DNA of 64,000 nt from NCBI GenBank assembly GCA_963920635.1, contig OY987299.1, forward strand, positions 66,508,692 through 66,572,691, in the 5' to 3' direction. This DNA is from Pseudeuparius sepicola. Its lineage: Eukaryota; Arthropoda; Insecta; Coleoptera; Anthribidae. This document shows positions 1-11,637 of this stretch, in pieces (the first letter of the stretch is position 1; each line of letters begins with the position of its first letter). The position numbers and the translations under genes were made by a program. The notes under the pieces were generated by a model, which searched no databases, was not told where the DNA came from, and saw only the letters and a list, made by a program, of their open reading frames with translations.

Positions 1-332
1 TTTGTTTTGGTTTAAAAGGGATCACACTGTGAGTATATTTTACCATGATATTTGTTTATTTTGAAGCCAATTCTCCAACTCTTTTAGTCTATTCTCATCT
101 CTGAGATTGAGATAGGTAACTTCTCATACACTTCTCGATTCTCTGTCGTATCATGGTCGCTAATGTTCTTCACTCGACTCTGAAGCTTTATAACTTCATC
201 AACTTTATCAATTAAACTATTAACTTTAAGATGTAAAAATAATAACTCATTTAAAACAACTTTTTTGAAATCTAAAAATAAATAAATATACATTAAGGGT
301 ATTGTATGGGGCCAAATTGATACATAAAAAAG
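1..332. other. AT-rich sequence, nothing recognised
   Basis: No open frame with recognisable protein features is present. The sequence runs into the left arm of an inverted repeat that starts near 333. Confidence 0.5.
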
Positions 333-530
333 AGATGTCATTTTAAGCCGCCGAAAATTCTACAGTGTCCCAATTTGATACTGGACACCTCAGAAATATA
401 TGAAGGGCAAGGAAAACAAATGGTCTTTATTTTTTTATTGGTAGTACCAAGGGAGAGTATCTCATAGGCGGTGGTATTTGGATGGGGTAATTATCTCATG
501 GCCTGCTATGATTTTTTAAAATAGCAAATT
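333..530. repeat. Left arm of a long inverted repeat pair (partner 4510-4750)
   Basis: About 190 bases here recur as reverse complement at 4510-4750. Shared landmarks are GTCATTTTAAGCC, GTGTCCCAATTTGATACTGG and the run ending CATGGCC. The right arm has an extra stretch between the first two landmarks. The pair encloses about 4 kb. This could be the terminal inverted repeats of a larger element, or two independent copies of one repeat in opposite orientation. No target-site duplication was identified. Confidence 0.6.
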
Positions 531-955
531 TTCAAGAAACCCCATTAGGGATTTTTTTACGACCAAATGTTATTAAGAAAACTTGTTCAGAATGAAAAAC
601 TGAGTATATTCGCAAAATTTCAAAAGGCTAGGCCTACTTGGATTTTTAGATTTCTCTCCCACTTTTTTCTTAGAAAAGTGTCCTTTCTGGAGATTTCACG
701 TCAAAATTTTATTTTTTCATGATGATCAAGTTTCCTTAATAATATTTTTGACGTGAAAGCTCCAGAAAGGACACATTTCTAAGAAAAAAGTGGGAGAAAA
801 AGGCGAAAAAGCTAAAAATAAAAGTAGGCCTAGACTTTTGAAATTTTGCAATTCTACTCAGTTTGTCATTCTGAATACGTTTTCTAAATAAGATTTTGTC
901 GTAAAAAAATCCCTAATAGGGTTTCTTGAAAATTAGCTATTTTAAGAGGCTACGA
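500..955. repeat. Palindromic element (foldback/MITE-like)
   Basis: The two halves are reverse complements around a centre near 720. Shared landmarks are AGAAACCC next to TAGGGATTTTTTTACG on the left and the matching CGTAAAAAAATCCCTA on the right, and GTGTCCTTTCTGGAG against CTCCAGAAAGGACAC at the core. The outer left part overlaps the 333-530 arm. No coding content was seen. Confidence 0.65.
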
Positions 956-959
956 TACT

Positions 960-3150
960 TATGAAATCCGCCTCAAGTGCCCGACTCAATTCAGGACAAA
1001 CGTCGCTCGATTAGATATGCCTATCCTTTTCCTTCCTCTAGTCCCCACGACTCCCCACTCCAGCCTGCCCCTTCATAGTGCTACGATTGAGGGGCAGCCG
1101 GCCGTAGTTACTACACTGAGAAAAATCTGTCACTTTGTAAAAAAACCCTGTTTAATTCAATATGAGATATTATTCCTCAAACTCAAGCAAAAGCTTTTTT
1201 GCAACTAACAATAATCAATTCAATGACAATTGATATTGAATTCTAATGAATAATTTAAATGTAATATTTTATTTCAATAAATAGCATGTTCTGGAATTGA
1301 TTCTATAATACTTCTTTTCTAAGCACATTCTTTTGTCAGAACAACATAACATAACGTTTCACAACTACTGTCACTGAATTTTTGCTGGATTTGTAATAAT
1401 TGTGGGTACTAATATCAATTATAATTATTAGTAATATATCATATTATTGCCTAAATAATAAGCAAATGATGTGTAAAATGCAAATCAAGTTGCTAGTGTA
1501 GCAACTTATAATTGACAAAACAGAAATGTTGCAGATGAGATCAATAAATTAATAACATTTAATTTTAGTGGATACAAGTTCTAGTAACCCCCAGTTTGTT
1601 AATAGCCATTCACTTGCACAGTATTCATTATGACTACGAACGATATAAAATGTATGGTTGATTCAAAACCTTTGCGATCATTAATTTGCGATCATTGATT
1701 TTGGTAAATTACTCAGTCAAGGTCACAGCTTTTTTTACTAACGTGTTTGTAATAGGATATTAGTTCAGTCGAGTAAAAAGTACTTGATTCAATCTAACTT
1801 GTATTGGACATGAATTCTAATATGAAAATTCTAAGAATTTCTTGAATACCATAAAAATTGAAAAACATGATTTACTGATTATATTGATGAATAGGTACCT
1901 ATAAAAGTTGCAATTAAGTTGTTTTGTTCATCCAATGAATTATAATGTTTTTTCAGTTGCTTCTGGGGTACTCTTAGATAGTTTGGAGTAGTCTGAGGGT
2001 GAGAATTATCATTATTTAAATAAAATAAATTTAATTGTTTAAATAAAACATGAGACATTTTAAAACCGAGGTTATGCTTTCATTGTAGTATGCCAATTTT
2101 AGTATCGAAGTGACAATACGTCTTCTTAACGGAAATTTAAACTATTTTAAACTTATTGGTTCATCTGCAATTAAGTCAAAAGTATAGATTAGATTAGAAA
2201 AGTGACTATAGTATACACGAACTCACTTCACAACAGTCTTTTTTTCCTGTGTAGATAATATGAAATAATAAGTCAGGTGCCGGCCGCCGCCGACGGGTCA
2301 CACGAGTCTCGCCGATGCCGACGAAGAAGCGCGAATATTTAAAAAACGGCGGTGGCCTGTTTGCTTTATTGCAAAAATGATATTTTTGGGAGTTATAGAG
2401 GGCGTTCACTTTTCGTTGGCAACACACTGCATAGCTTTTTGGCGTCGAAGCAATTTTACTATTATTTTTCATATCAGCAAAGGTGCATAGGTACTATGAG
2501 GAGTTCGTGTATAAAAAACTTCTGTAATTGCTCAATTATAAAATCTAAATTAACGATTCGATTACCGAATTCTTCTTGAACCACGTTAGGGTCAGTTGAA
2601 CATCTATCAATGTTTGATTGGATAATTATTGTTCTGCATAATAGTGTTGTTACGACCAAAAAAGTGCGTTTAAATTCTACTTCTATAAAATGTTTTATAT
2701 ACCTAGTATTCCATATTAATATTTGTGTAATAATAAATAAATCTAACTGAAAACTTTCTACACTGTAACAGCAGCGTCCAGAGATATACTTTCTAGACTT
2801 TGGTAAGAGTTCACTTTAGAGGGATTAGAGTGAATAATAGACCATAGGTATAATATCACAACTATGATTTGTTTATTTAAAAACAGTAAGCGGTTTCGTT
2901 AATCTATAAAATTACATCATCAAGGACTACAATATAAGATTTAAAAAAGTAAATAAATAAAGGATAATCACTTATAGTCCAAGAGCTTCCAGGAAATTTG
3001 AAGGAGATACTTGAAAAAAGATTATAATTTTGTAAATGTTTTTAATTGTTTCAACTTTGACTTGTGGCTGAATGTATATATTTCAAATATATAATGAGGA
3101 TGTAGGTAAATTTATAGAGTTGCGAAACCGGTCTCCGTTTTCAAATAAAG
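960..3150. other. AT-rich sequence with one short GC-rich patch
   Basis: No supported gene. A short C+G-rich patch lies at about 2278-2330 (repeated CCG). Short open frames across it look random in composition and have no splice or start context. Confidence 0.4.
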
Positions 3151-3173
3151 TAATAGTTTTGAGATGATTTTCC

Positions 3174-3497
3174 CAGAAAGTTTGTTTCTCAAACCCTATG
3201 CACCTGCACTTATACCTAAATCCGAATAATAAGTGTGCAAAATGCAAAATATGTGTTAGTACCCTAGTACCCCTCTCTCAAATTCTGGGAACCATATTAG
3301 GTACGGGAATAAAAGCACACAAGCCCACAAATTACTCATATTGGTTTCACTGTGACTGTTGCGACATCATTATCAAACATTATAGGTATTCTTGCCCTGA
3401 CTGCCGTTCAGTTTCAGAACCTTCTGACAAATCTGAATTATCGAACATCCTAGAAAATGTATTAAAATGTCATAAATTCGACAGACTGGAACAATAA
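3174..3497 (+). CDS. Cys-rich hypothetical ORF (possible terminal exon)
   Basis: An ATG at 3198 opens a 99-residue frame, and the frame is also open upstream to a possible splice acceptor (ATTTTCCCAG) at about 3174. Seen in the sequence is a zinc-binding-like pattern: C-x2-C-x2-C near residue 14, then HCDCC around residue 51, then CPDC around residue 69, with a charged C-terminus. The stop codon overlaps an AATAAA polyadenylation-type signal, which suits a last exon. I do not recognise the family. It lies inside the inverted-repeat pair 333-530/4510-4750, so it could belong to a mobile element rather than a host gene. Without homologues it could also be a chance frame. Confidence 0.35.
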   Translation, partial: QKVCFSNPMHLHLYLNPNNKCAKCKICVSTLVPLSQILGTILGTGIKAHKPTNYSYWFHCDCCDIIIKHYRYSCPDCRSVSEPSDKSELSNILENVLKCHKFDRLEQ

Positions 3498-3499
3498 AA

Positions 3500-4509
3500 T
3501 GTACCCTCTATTTTTATTTTGCCCGATTTTCAACTTAAATGACTTTCGAACAATCTTCTAACGAAGAAGTTTCTAAAACTGACTGGATGTCAGAATTATT
3601 ATCGTTCCCTCTGGAAAGTATATAAATTAGCTTTTATCATGCAGCGATTTGACACAATAATCATATTACATAGGATATTATTCGTTTTCAAAAAATGCTT
3701 CACATGACCCATTTATTTGACAAAAATATTACTTGTACCTATCACATTTTTAAAGTAAAAATCAAGCGCACAATTTGGTCTAGAATTTAAATTTACTCTT
3801 TTTGCACGACCAGGCCATTTTCTGTCCTAGGGATTAAACCATTTTACACAAAAGCAAAAAGTACTTTGTGAATAATAATTATTTATTTATTACTCCTGGA
3901 GGAATAATAATAATGAGTATTATTATATGCCAGTCGACATACATAATGTAATATTCCAACATTCAAAACAAGCGAAACACAAATAAGGGAGACAGAGTAA
4001 TAAAATGAAAAATGAAACATCTGATATCGATTGAAAGTTCCCCTGACGTTGTTCCCGAGCCCGGTGAGGTAGGCCGAAGTGGGGGAGTAGGGGAACCACG
4101 AGTTCCAGCGAACGTCCGCCCGCCCGTCTATCTCCGTACGTCTAATTCCTGCTCGGATGGCCAATTCACGGATCATTTTATTGCCGGGCAATGGGTTCGT
4201 AGTTTTCAAATCATAGCCAAACGAACAAACGTATCGACTTGAAAGTAGTCTTAAAATAATGTTATCGAATGCCTCAATCGTCGTTGTGTCTTTCGAATTA
4301 TTTTTGAGCGGCGGAAATACTCGAAATTCTTAACCGAATATAGTCGAATTTCGGGTATGTTTAGCATTTTTTTTTAACAGTGTCGCATTAGTCCTGCACA
4401 GTTCGTGATACACAACGACGATTCTTCATAGTTTTATCTAAGCCACAAAAAAAAAATCAAGTGAAAATATTAAGAAATGCAAGTAGGAGATGTAAACTAC
4501 GAAACCCTT
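3500..4509. other. Non-coding sequence with a GC-rich patch at 4040-4200
   Basis: The patch at about 4040-4200 is C+G-rich with several CpG sites, unlike its surroundings. Open frames exist on both strands but show no recognisable motif. It may be a fragment of an inserted element or a CpG-rich regulatory stretch. Confidence 0.35.
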
Positions 4510-4750
4510 GAAAATGGGGGGTATCGTAGCGCCTTAAGAAATCATAGCGGGCCATGAAATAATTACCCCATCCAAATACCACCGCCTATGAGATACTCTC
4601 CCTTGGGACTACCAATGAAAAATAGAGACCATTTGTTTTCCTTGACCTTCATATAGTTCTGAGGTGTCCAGTATCAAATTGGGACACAGTGTATATGAAG
4701 GCAGTGTAGCATCTTCATGTGAAATTTTCGGCTTAAAATGACATTTCCTA
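4510..4750. repeat. Right arm of a long inverted repeat pair (partner 333-530)
   Basis: Reverse-complement match to 333-530, ending with GGCTTAAAATGAC. It carries about 30 bases between the CAGTGT and AATTTTCGGC landmarks that the left arm lacks. Confidence 0.6.
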
Positions 4751-4807
4751 GATATCGACACTAGATGAGGGATGAGGTGCTTTAAAACTTCGATGAAAAT
4801 AGCTTAC

Positions 4808-5074
4808 CATCATCTTCCACTCCAGGTATTCTCGATAATGTTTTTGGAGTTCGACAGATATCCGCACTACTTGAGTTCAGATCATGACCTTTCTTCATAT
4901 CAAGACTGAAAGTTCCCTTATTATGTCTATAAACATTTTTCAAAGCAGATGAACTTATCTTATGAGAACTCTGCGAAATATTTTCTGAACTGGAGATTCT
5001 CTTGCTTATAGGGGAAACTTCTTGATCGATTTTTCCACAACTTTCCAGTTCAGAAACAGATGGTGTTGACGTTG
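4808..5074 (-). CDS. Internal exon of a host-like Ser-rich protein
   Basis: On the minus strand the exon ends in a strong donor (GATG followed by GTAAGC, intron GT at 4807-4806). It is preceded by three consecutive TTTCAG acceptors, the last abutting 5074. It is 267 bp, exactly 89 codons, phase 1 at both ends. The peptide is Ser/Lys-rich and probably disordered (for example SKRISSSENISQSSHK, then SSADICRTPKTLSRIPG), with no transposon motif. The large minus-strand exon at 60593-61605 also ends in phase 1, so the two can splice in frame. I do not recognise the protein. The acceptor sits about 15 bp from a truncated palindromic element (5090-6462), so this intron end may have been remodelled by that insertion. 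The alternative is a chance open frame. Confidence 0.5.
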
Positions 5075-5089
5075 CTGAAACTGAAACTG

Positions 5090-6462
5090 AAACTCCTATT
5101 TTTGACGGAGAAAACTGATGTCGGTGTCTGAGGCTCATTTTTTATGAAAACTTAATGGCGAAAACCGCAAACCGATATCTGTCACCGTTCTTGAGTTACA
5201 GGGCGTTTTTCGAAAATGTGCGTTTTCGAAAAGTGCCCGTAACTTTTTTCGGGTTGAAAATTTTGTATTTCTGTAAAAACATTCTTAAAGCACTTTTTTA
5301 CGTAGAATCCAATGCTGGTCAATGGTTTAAGAGTTACGGATAAAAAATATTATTTTTTAAATGGAACACTCTGTATATTTTTGCATTTTTTGATAGAGGA
5401 AAAAAATACCATTACAAAAATATATAACACTTAATCATTTAGGCTTTGGATGGTAAGACAATGAAACAATCTTGGAAAAATGTTTACTGTTACCTACCTG
5501 TAAAATTTTCAGTTAGGCTGTTTAGGCAGGGTAAAGATTTTTTTATTTTTGTGTAATACTTTATAACATACCTACAATGAAATTTGAAAGTTATGAAAAA
5601 TGGGATATGATAGTCTGTTTTATACAATCCAGTTTAACTCGTACCTATACCTTCTCGGCCTACTATTAATCAAATCTATTAACTATTACTCTAACACTAT
5701 TAATCAAATTGTGTCGCAATCTTGCAAAAATGTGCTTGAAAGGATGTCTTCTCTCTGGATACCGTAGTATAAATTGCTCGTTGCATGTGATTTTTCCCCG
5801 GATTGTATAAAACATCATATCCCATTGTTCATAACTTTCAAATTTCATTGTCGGTATGTTATAAAGTTTATAAATTACACAAAAATAGCAAAATCTTTAC
5901 CCTGCCTAAACAGCCTAACTGAAAATTTGACAGGTAGGTAACAGTAAACATTTTTCCACGGTTGTTTCGTTGTCTCACCGTCCAAAGCCTACTTGTTAAA
6001 AGGGCATACACATGAAATCATAAAAGCTATTAGTAACTGATAACTACTTAAGTAAATCATTAAGTGTTATATATTTTTGGAATGGTAATTTTTTGCTCAA
6101 TTAAAAAATGCAAAAATATACAGGGTGTTCCATTTAAAAAATAATATTTTTTATCCGTAAGTCTTAAACCATTGACTAGAAAAAAATGTAGTAGCAGCAT
6201 TGGATTCTACGTAAAAAACTGCTTTAAGATTGTTTATACAGAAACACAAAATTTTCAATCCGAAAAAAGTTACGGCCACTTTTGAAAAACGCACATTTTC
6301 GAAAAAACGCCCTGTAACTCAAGAACGGTGACAGATATCGATTTGAGGTTTTCGCCATTAAGTTTATGATAAAAAATGAGCCTCGACACCGATATCAGTT
6401 TTCGTCTATCTCCGTCAAAAATAGGAGTTTCCCTTTAAAAGTGTCCAATTTGGCCCACCCTG
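5090..6462. repeat. Large palindromic element with ITm-like end, left tip missing
   Basis: The halves are reverse complements (for example AAACTCCTATTTTTGACGGAG at the left and its complement near 6410-6430). The right end reads GGCCCACCCTG followed by TA, the usual end and target dinucleotide of IS630-Tc1-mariner elements. The left half lacks the terminal 33-35 bases and joins directly to TTTCAG repeats beside the exon 4808-5074. A related, complete element is at 33330-34230. No transposase frame was seen, so it is non-autonomous. Confidence 0.7.
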
Positions 6463-6464
6463 TA

Positions 6465-7065
6465 CCTATAAGACAAAATGAGATATTTAATTACCACAAA
6501 ATTCATTTCTCGAAATTTGATGAGACTGACTTTTGTATTACTCAATGTGATAAATAATTTGGCAATGTAACAAACTCCAGCTTAAACGTGCCTTGCTTAC
6601 CATATTTTCCTAATAATTTGGCTTTGCAAACGACTCACTCTGACATAGGTTCTTGGCATTTCTCTATGAAGTTGGCTACTTTGGCTCTCTTTGTGTTTAG
6701 TGGAGGCCAAAAACATTCTTCGGAATCGTCAACATACCACAATAAAGGTACAACTTCAACAGTGTTTTCTTCTTCAAACTTAACCACAGCCCAAGTCATT
6801 TTTTTCTGCCTTTGAAGTAATATTATCGTATCCATTTATGCATTATATGTAGAGAATATAAATGTGATGCTTGTCAATAGAGACCAGTGAGGTGTATTTC
6901 GAGGTGTATTTAAATCAAGTTTTGCCCAACCCTGTTGAGTGTTAATAATATTTTAGCATTCTATGCAAATATATCGTACGATATCATATAGGTACTTATT
7001 TGAAAAATATCGGATGAAATTTACCAAAAAATTAAAATGTTTCTCCATTATTTTTTAGATAACTA
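6465..7065. other. Unassigned AT-rich sequence
   Basis: Open frames exist on both strands at about 6588-6835, but neither has a convincing motif. A short GCCCAACCCTG resembling a hAT terminus occurs near 6925 without a paired end. Confidence 0.35.
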
Positions 7066-7067
7066 TA

Positions 7068-8169
7068 CAGGGTGGTCCAAACTTTATCAGCAATACTTTA
7101 AAAACTGCTAGAACATTTCAAAATAATAGGATTTTTTCATATGAACATATATATCGAAATGGTTTTCGCTGTACAGGGGATTGAAGTTGGATTTTTTTTT
7201 AACAATATTTTTACGTATCTCCTAAAATATAAGAGACAAGTCAACAAAGTTTGGTAGGCATCTACACCATCAAAGTAGCTTTAATATTGGGGTCTTTCCG
7301 ATTTGTTTTGTTGAAGCAGTGGTGGGGCATTGGGGGGTAGTCTTAGAAAAATTCTCAGCTAAAAATGATGGGACAATCCAAAAATGATTTTATCTCATCA
7401 TTTTTTAGTTCTCCTGTTAATTTAGACAAAAATAGTGCTCTTGGTGTTTTTTCGAAAAACCCTTAGTTTTGTCCAAAACCCTCAACGACGTTCCTCCGGT
7501 AACTTATTGAAACACTCCACTTGAAATAAAATAAGAAAGAAAATAATGTGAAAATAATCTGGGCATACCTAACGATTTCCAGATACAGATCTAATACCTA
7601 ACACTGAATTAATGACAATATAATTATTTGCTCAAATGTTAAAACTGCCAGTTTATTTGAAAAACAAAAGGCTTGATTCCTTCATTCAAGGCTAACATGA
7701 TAGCGTAAGTCTTCGACTATATGTTTGACCGCTCTTGAACAAGGATTAAATATCTACGTGTTTTGGACAAAACGAAGGGTTTTTCGAAAAATCACCAAGA
7801 GCACTTCCTCTAAATTAACAGGAGAACTCAAAAGTGATGAGATAGAATCATTTTCGGATTGTCGCATCATTTTTAGGTGAGAATTTGTCTAAGACTACCC
7901 CCAACGCCTTGCCACTGGTTGAATAAAACAAATCGGAAATACCACAATATTAAAGCTACTTTATTGGTGTAGATGCCTACCAAACGTTGTTGACTTATCT
8001 CTCATATTTTAGGAGATACATAAAAATATTGTTAAAAAAATTCCAACTTTAATCCCCTGTACAGCGAAAACCATTGAGTTTTTGATATATGTTCATATGA
8101 AAAAATTCTATTATTTTGAAATTTTCTAGCAGTTTTTAAAGTATTGCTGAGAAAGTTTGGACCACCCTG
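7068..8169. repeat. Palindromic non-autonomous element with TA target duplication
   Basis: It begins CAGGGTGGTCC and ends GGACCACCCTG, flanked by TA on both sides (7066-7067 and 8170-8171). The arms stay complementary almost to the centre, including the stretch around AGGCATCTACACC near 7256 and its complement near 7965. Length 1102 bp. The ends and TA duplication are typical of IS630-Tc1-mariner. No transposase frame was found. Confidence 0.8.
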
Positions 8170-8261
8170 TATATGTAAATCGTTGAAATTGGGAGAACCC
8201 AGGGGAGAACAAAAATAACCTAAAAACCGCAAAGTATACAGGTCAACTCAAAAACTTACCA

Positions 8262-8515
8262 AATACCAAAAATAGAGAAATATCAATCATTCGGGCACTT
8301 TTTCTCATCGTATCGAATAATTGTCAAGTCGATATTCGTTCGATACCGATGAAATGCCAAAATAGAGAAATGTCGAACGTGCAGCAAGGAACGTCCAGGC
8401 ATTTTTCTGACCATAATATGGAATAATTTTCAGTCGATATTCGTTCGATACGGATACCTAACACAAATAGAGAAATATATCGACCGTCCGAGTAGGTACT
8501 TTGTCCAACGATATC
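8262..8515. repeat. Short tandem array of 90-105 bp units
   Basis: AAATAGAGAAA recurs at 8270, 8360 and 8465, each copy embedded in a similar context with TCGATATTCGTTCGATAC. Three diverged units are visible. Confidence 0.55.
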
Positions 8516-8804
8516 AGTTTCCAAAAATCGACAGTAACATTGATTAAAAAATAAGTAAATGGTTTTTATTGATATTCCCATACCTACCTATTTTCCCAGC
8601 CCTGATACTGACTAGACTAGGGGGTGATGTAACGAATTTTATGATTTTATGTAGATAGGACCTAACTTCTGTAAAATTAAAATAGGATGTTTCAACAGTT
8701 GCTTCGGTTTTGAAAGATAGGTAAGTAGGTATCTCTTTACATGTCAAAATTAGGAAAAAGTTACCTACCTAACTACAGTTGTTAACTTGGAATTGTCTAT
8801 TTAA

Positions 8805-9143
8805 GAGGGGGTTGCCGACAGCGAAAGTGACGTTAGATTTCGTATTTTTTTAAGTTGTATAGCATAAAATCTAATAACATTTTACCTGGCAAAAATTTAG
8901 TACAAACATCTCTGTCTTCATTTTAATCATAAGATCTTAAAAGCGTATGCACTGGAATTATTATTTTTCCCAAGGTTTTCATAACCTATAAAAACAAAGC
9001 ACTGCCTTTAAGATCTTATGATTAAAATGAAGACAGAGATGTTTTTACTAAATTTTTGCCAGGTAAAATATTATTAGATTTTATGCCATACAACTTAAAA
9101 AAATACGAAATCTAAAGTCACTTTCTCTGTCGGCAACCCCCTC
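8805..9143. mobile_element. 339-bp palindromic MITE with TTAA duplication
   Basis: It starts GAGGGGGTTGCCGACAG and ends with the complement CTGTCGGCAACCCCCTC, flanked by TTAA at 8801-8804 and 9144-9147. The inner arms are also complementary (TAAGATCTTA core, AATGAAGACAGAGATG). TTAA target sites are used by piggyBac and Kolobok superfamilies; the sequence alone does not decide between them. Confidence 0.75.
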
Positions 9144-9185
9144 TTAACCTCTTTTCTTTAGGTTTATAGGTACATGTGGTCGGGC

Positions 9186-9661
9186 CTAGGGACGCTAACG
9201 ATACTTCGAAAGTATCGATACTTTTGCTGCAGTATCGAGTATTTTTGGTATCGATAGTTCTAGAACGATTCCAAGTTGGTATCGATACTTTCGTAGCGGT
9301 ATCGGTATGGAAAATAATTACTTATTTTATTATACTGTCAGTTGCCACCGCCATCTGTTACGCCTTAGCTAAAGCGAGCATTTATTTACGTAGGAATCGT
9401 AGGAGTCTTTAGGCCGTTTTGTTTCTTGTAAGCCTAATTCGAGTCGTGGTGCATTAGTGGCACCACTGGACCACTGACATCTGAAGTCTGGACAGAAATC
9501 GGAAATTATATTTCTCTGTAAATCACAAAAATGCTACGTAAACTTATGATACCGATACCTAAAAGTATCGATACTTTTTAGACAAGTATCGGTAGGAATC
9601 GATACTTGGTAAAAAAGTATCTGTATCGGTATCGATACTTTTTACTATTTTCGCATCCCTA
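9186..9661. mobile_element. Non-autonomous hAT-like element rich in GTATCGATAC
   Basis: The ends read CTAGGGACGC and GCATCCCTA, and GGTCGGGC is present on both sides (9178-9185 and 9662-9669), an 8-bp duplication as hAT elements make. Both ends carry repeated GTATCGATAC-type motifs, which could be subterminal transposase-binding sites. No transposase remains. Confidence 0.65.
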
Positions 9662-9669
9662 GGTCGGGC

Positions 9670-11630
9670 TTCAACGCCCTACCCTTGTCAGAACAATATA
9701 CATATAACATAACCTATATCTTAAATCCATTAAAATCTGGTAAATCCTTTTAAATTTCGGGGTATATTCAAACAAAAGTTGACAAAAACAACACATTAAA
9801 AAAGAAAACTTGGATATCGTGGTCTAATTCCGTCAGCCGACATCAACAAGAACGAAACAGTATGTTTGTGCATGTCGCCAAAATCTTCTATGGAAACGTA
9901 TTGTTTTGGTGTTTATTAAGAATAACAACAAATAGGTATTATCAGGGACCCTTTAATTACTTTAAAGGGTTCCTGGGTATTATTATACATAATAATGTTC
10001 TTATTACCTGTTGTATTAAATCCGTTAGAATATATGGAGATGGACGTGTCGGCGTCAGTTGCACTGGTCGCTTGTCGCTCCGCTCGGCTCGCTACTCGCT
10101 GGAGTCCACATATTACCCACCTCTGGAGTCGCTGGTCGCACGCTCGTGGACGGAACCACATAACATATTATGTGTTATGTGGACGGCATTGACGGTTTGA
10201 TACAATCATATACCTATAGCCAGGTATATGGATACAATAAACGGATTATATGTATGTGTGGAGGACGCCGGCCGGATGGAACTGTCGGAGCGTCAGAACT
10301 GACAGACGAAACACGAACGCGCACGCGCCTGTCGCCAGCGTTGCCAGGCCACTCACTAGCGGCAAGATGTCAAGAACTAAGAGACGTAACGAATAAGAAT
10401 AAAAACCAGAAAACTTTCATTATTAATCTTCAAAGCCCTTTAATATGCAAGAAAGTTGAAGAAAATATTTAACCTATTTATGATTGTAGAGTTGGGTGAA
10501 AATTGCAAATGTACCCACCATGCAGTAAATTTATGCCCAACACCTGGCAACGTAGCTGGATTCCGCCAAGCCTTCGCCGCTCATTGGCCTCCGTCCCAAG
10601 CTGGCTTGTTATGCTGCTATCTGATTAGATAACCATCATAGCGCAGGAAATTCGCATTTTTTAAATATCCAGATATGTTTATAGGTAACTGCCTAACACA
10701 AAAATAAATATGATTTTATCGTGAGGGTCTATGTATATATTTATAAATTTTTAACTTATTTAATTACTATACATTTCACTAAATTTTTTACTTACAAATT
10801 CGCTTGTTTAGGACATAAAAAATATTTTAATATACCAAAATAGGTAAATTTTCAGGGTTGGGCGATATTAAATTTTTGATATCGAATATCGATATTAAAA
10901 AATATATAGTTATTTCGATAATAGGTATTCCTAGACCTAGACAGGTATATACTGTGAATATACATGGAACGTACCTAATTAAAATGCATCAGGGCACCTA
11001 GTGAGTACATGGAAAACATGTCATTAAAAGTACAAGTTAAGTATATTCCAAAAAACATATGAATTTCATGTACCCACCAAGTATGTTCCTGACGGGCATG
11101 AACTTAGCACATGTTTTTAATAATGTTCTGATTTGGTTCATAACTTCATAACATACATACTCATAGCAGATACTTTAAAGAACGTTCTAACCCGCACCTT
11201 GAGCGCACATCCTTAGAACATTTAAAGTACTTCGATGCTATCTGGGATATAGGTATCCCAAGAAGAATTTAACTTTCGAACGATTTTGCACCATTGGTAC
11301 ACCCTGTAGGTATATTGAATATTCAAAAACTATACTTACAATTTTAACGCACCAGAACAGTAGACTTTTCCCATATCTGTTCTTAATACTTTGTATGGCT
11401 TAATCCACACTGACGCACTATTGACTTTGGGCATTTTACTTAGTAAAATACAACAGGGTATGTCTCACGAAAATCTGCTTTTCCACGTCCTCTTACTATT
11501 TTATTTCTATGTTACCACTTAAGTGGGTCACTTCTGGTGGATTTATTTAATGTAAACTAATAATACCTTATTTCTAAAACATGCACCAGAAATAAACTTT
11601 TTTGTAGTCCCAAAACAGGAAAACTAGGGG
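9670..11630. other. Unassigned sequence with a GC-rich patch and a lone hAT-like end
   Basis: A C+G-rich stretch lies at about 10025-10150 and another at about 10260-10375. Frames over them look like chance. A short hairpin (AGGGACCCTTTAA with its complement) lies at 9948-9975. CAGGGTTGGGCGATAT near 10855 resembles a hAT terminus but no partner end was found. Confidence 0.35.
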
Positions 11631-11637
11631 TAAAATC

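Noticed and set aside
4040..4200. rRNA fragment in the GC-rich patch
   Set aside because: Composition looked suggestive but no stretch matched conserved 18S or 28S cores that I know.
10855..10920. CAGGGTTGGGCGATAT as a hAT element end, paired with GCCCAACCCTG at 6925
   Set aside because: The orientation is wrong for a pair (the right-type end lies to the left), and no target duplication was found.
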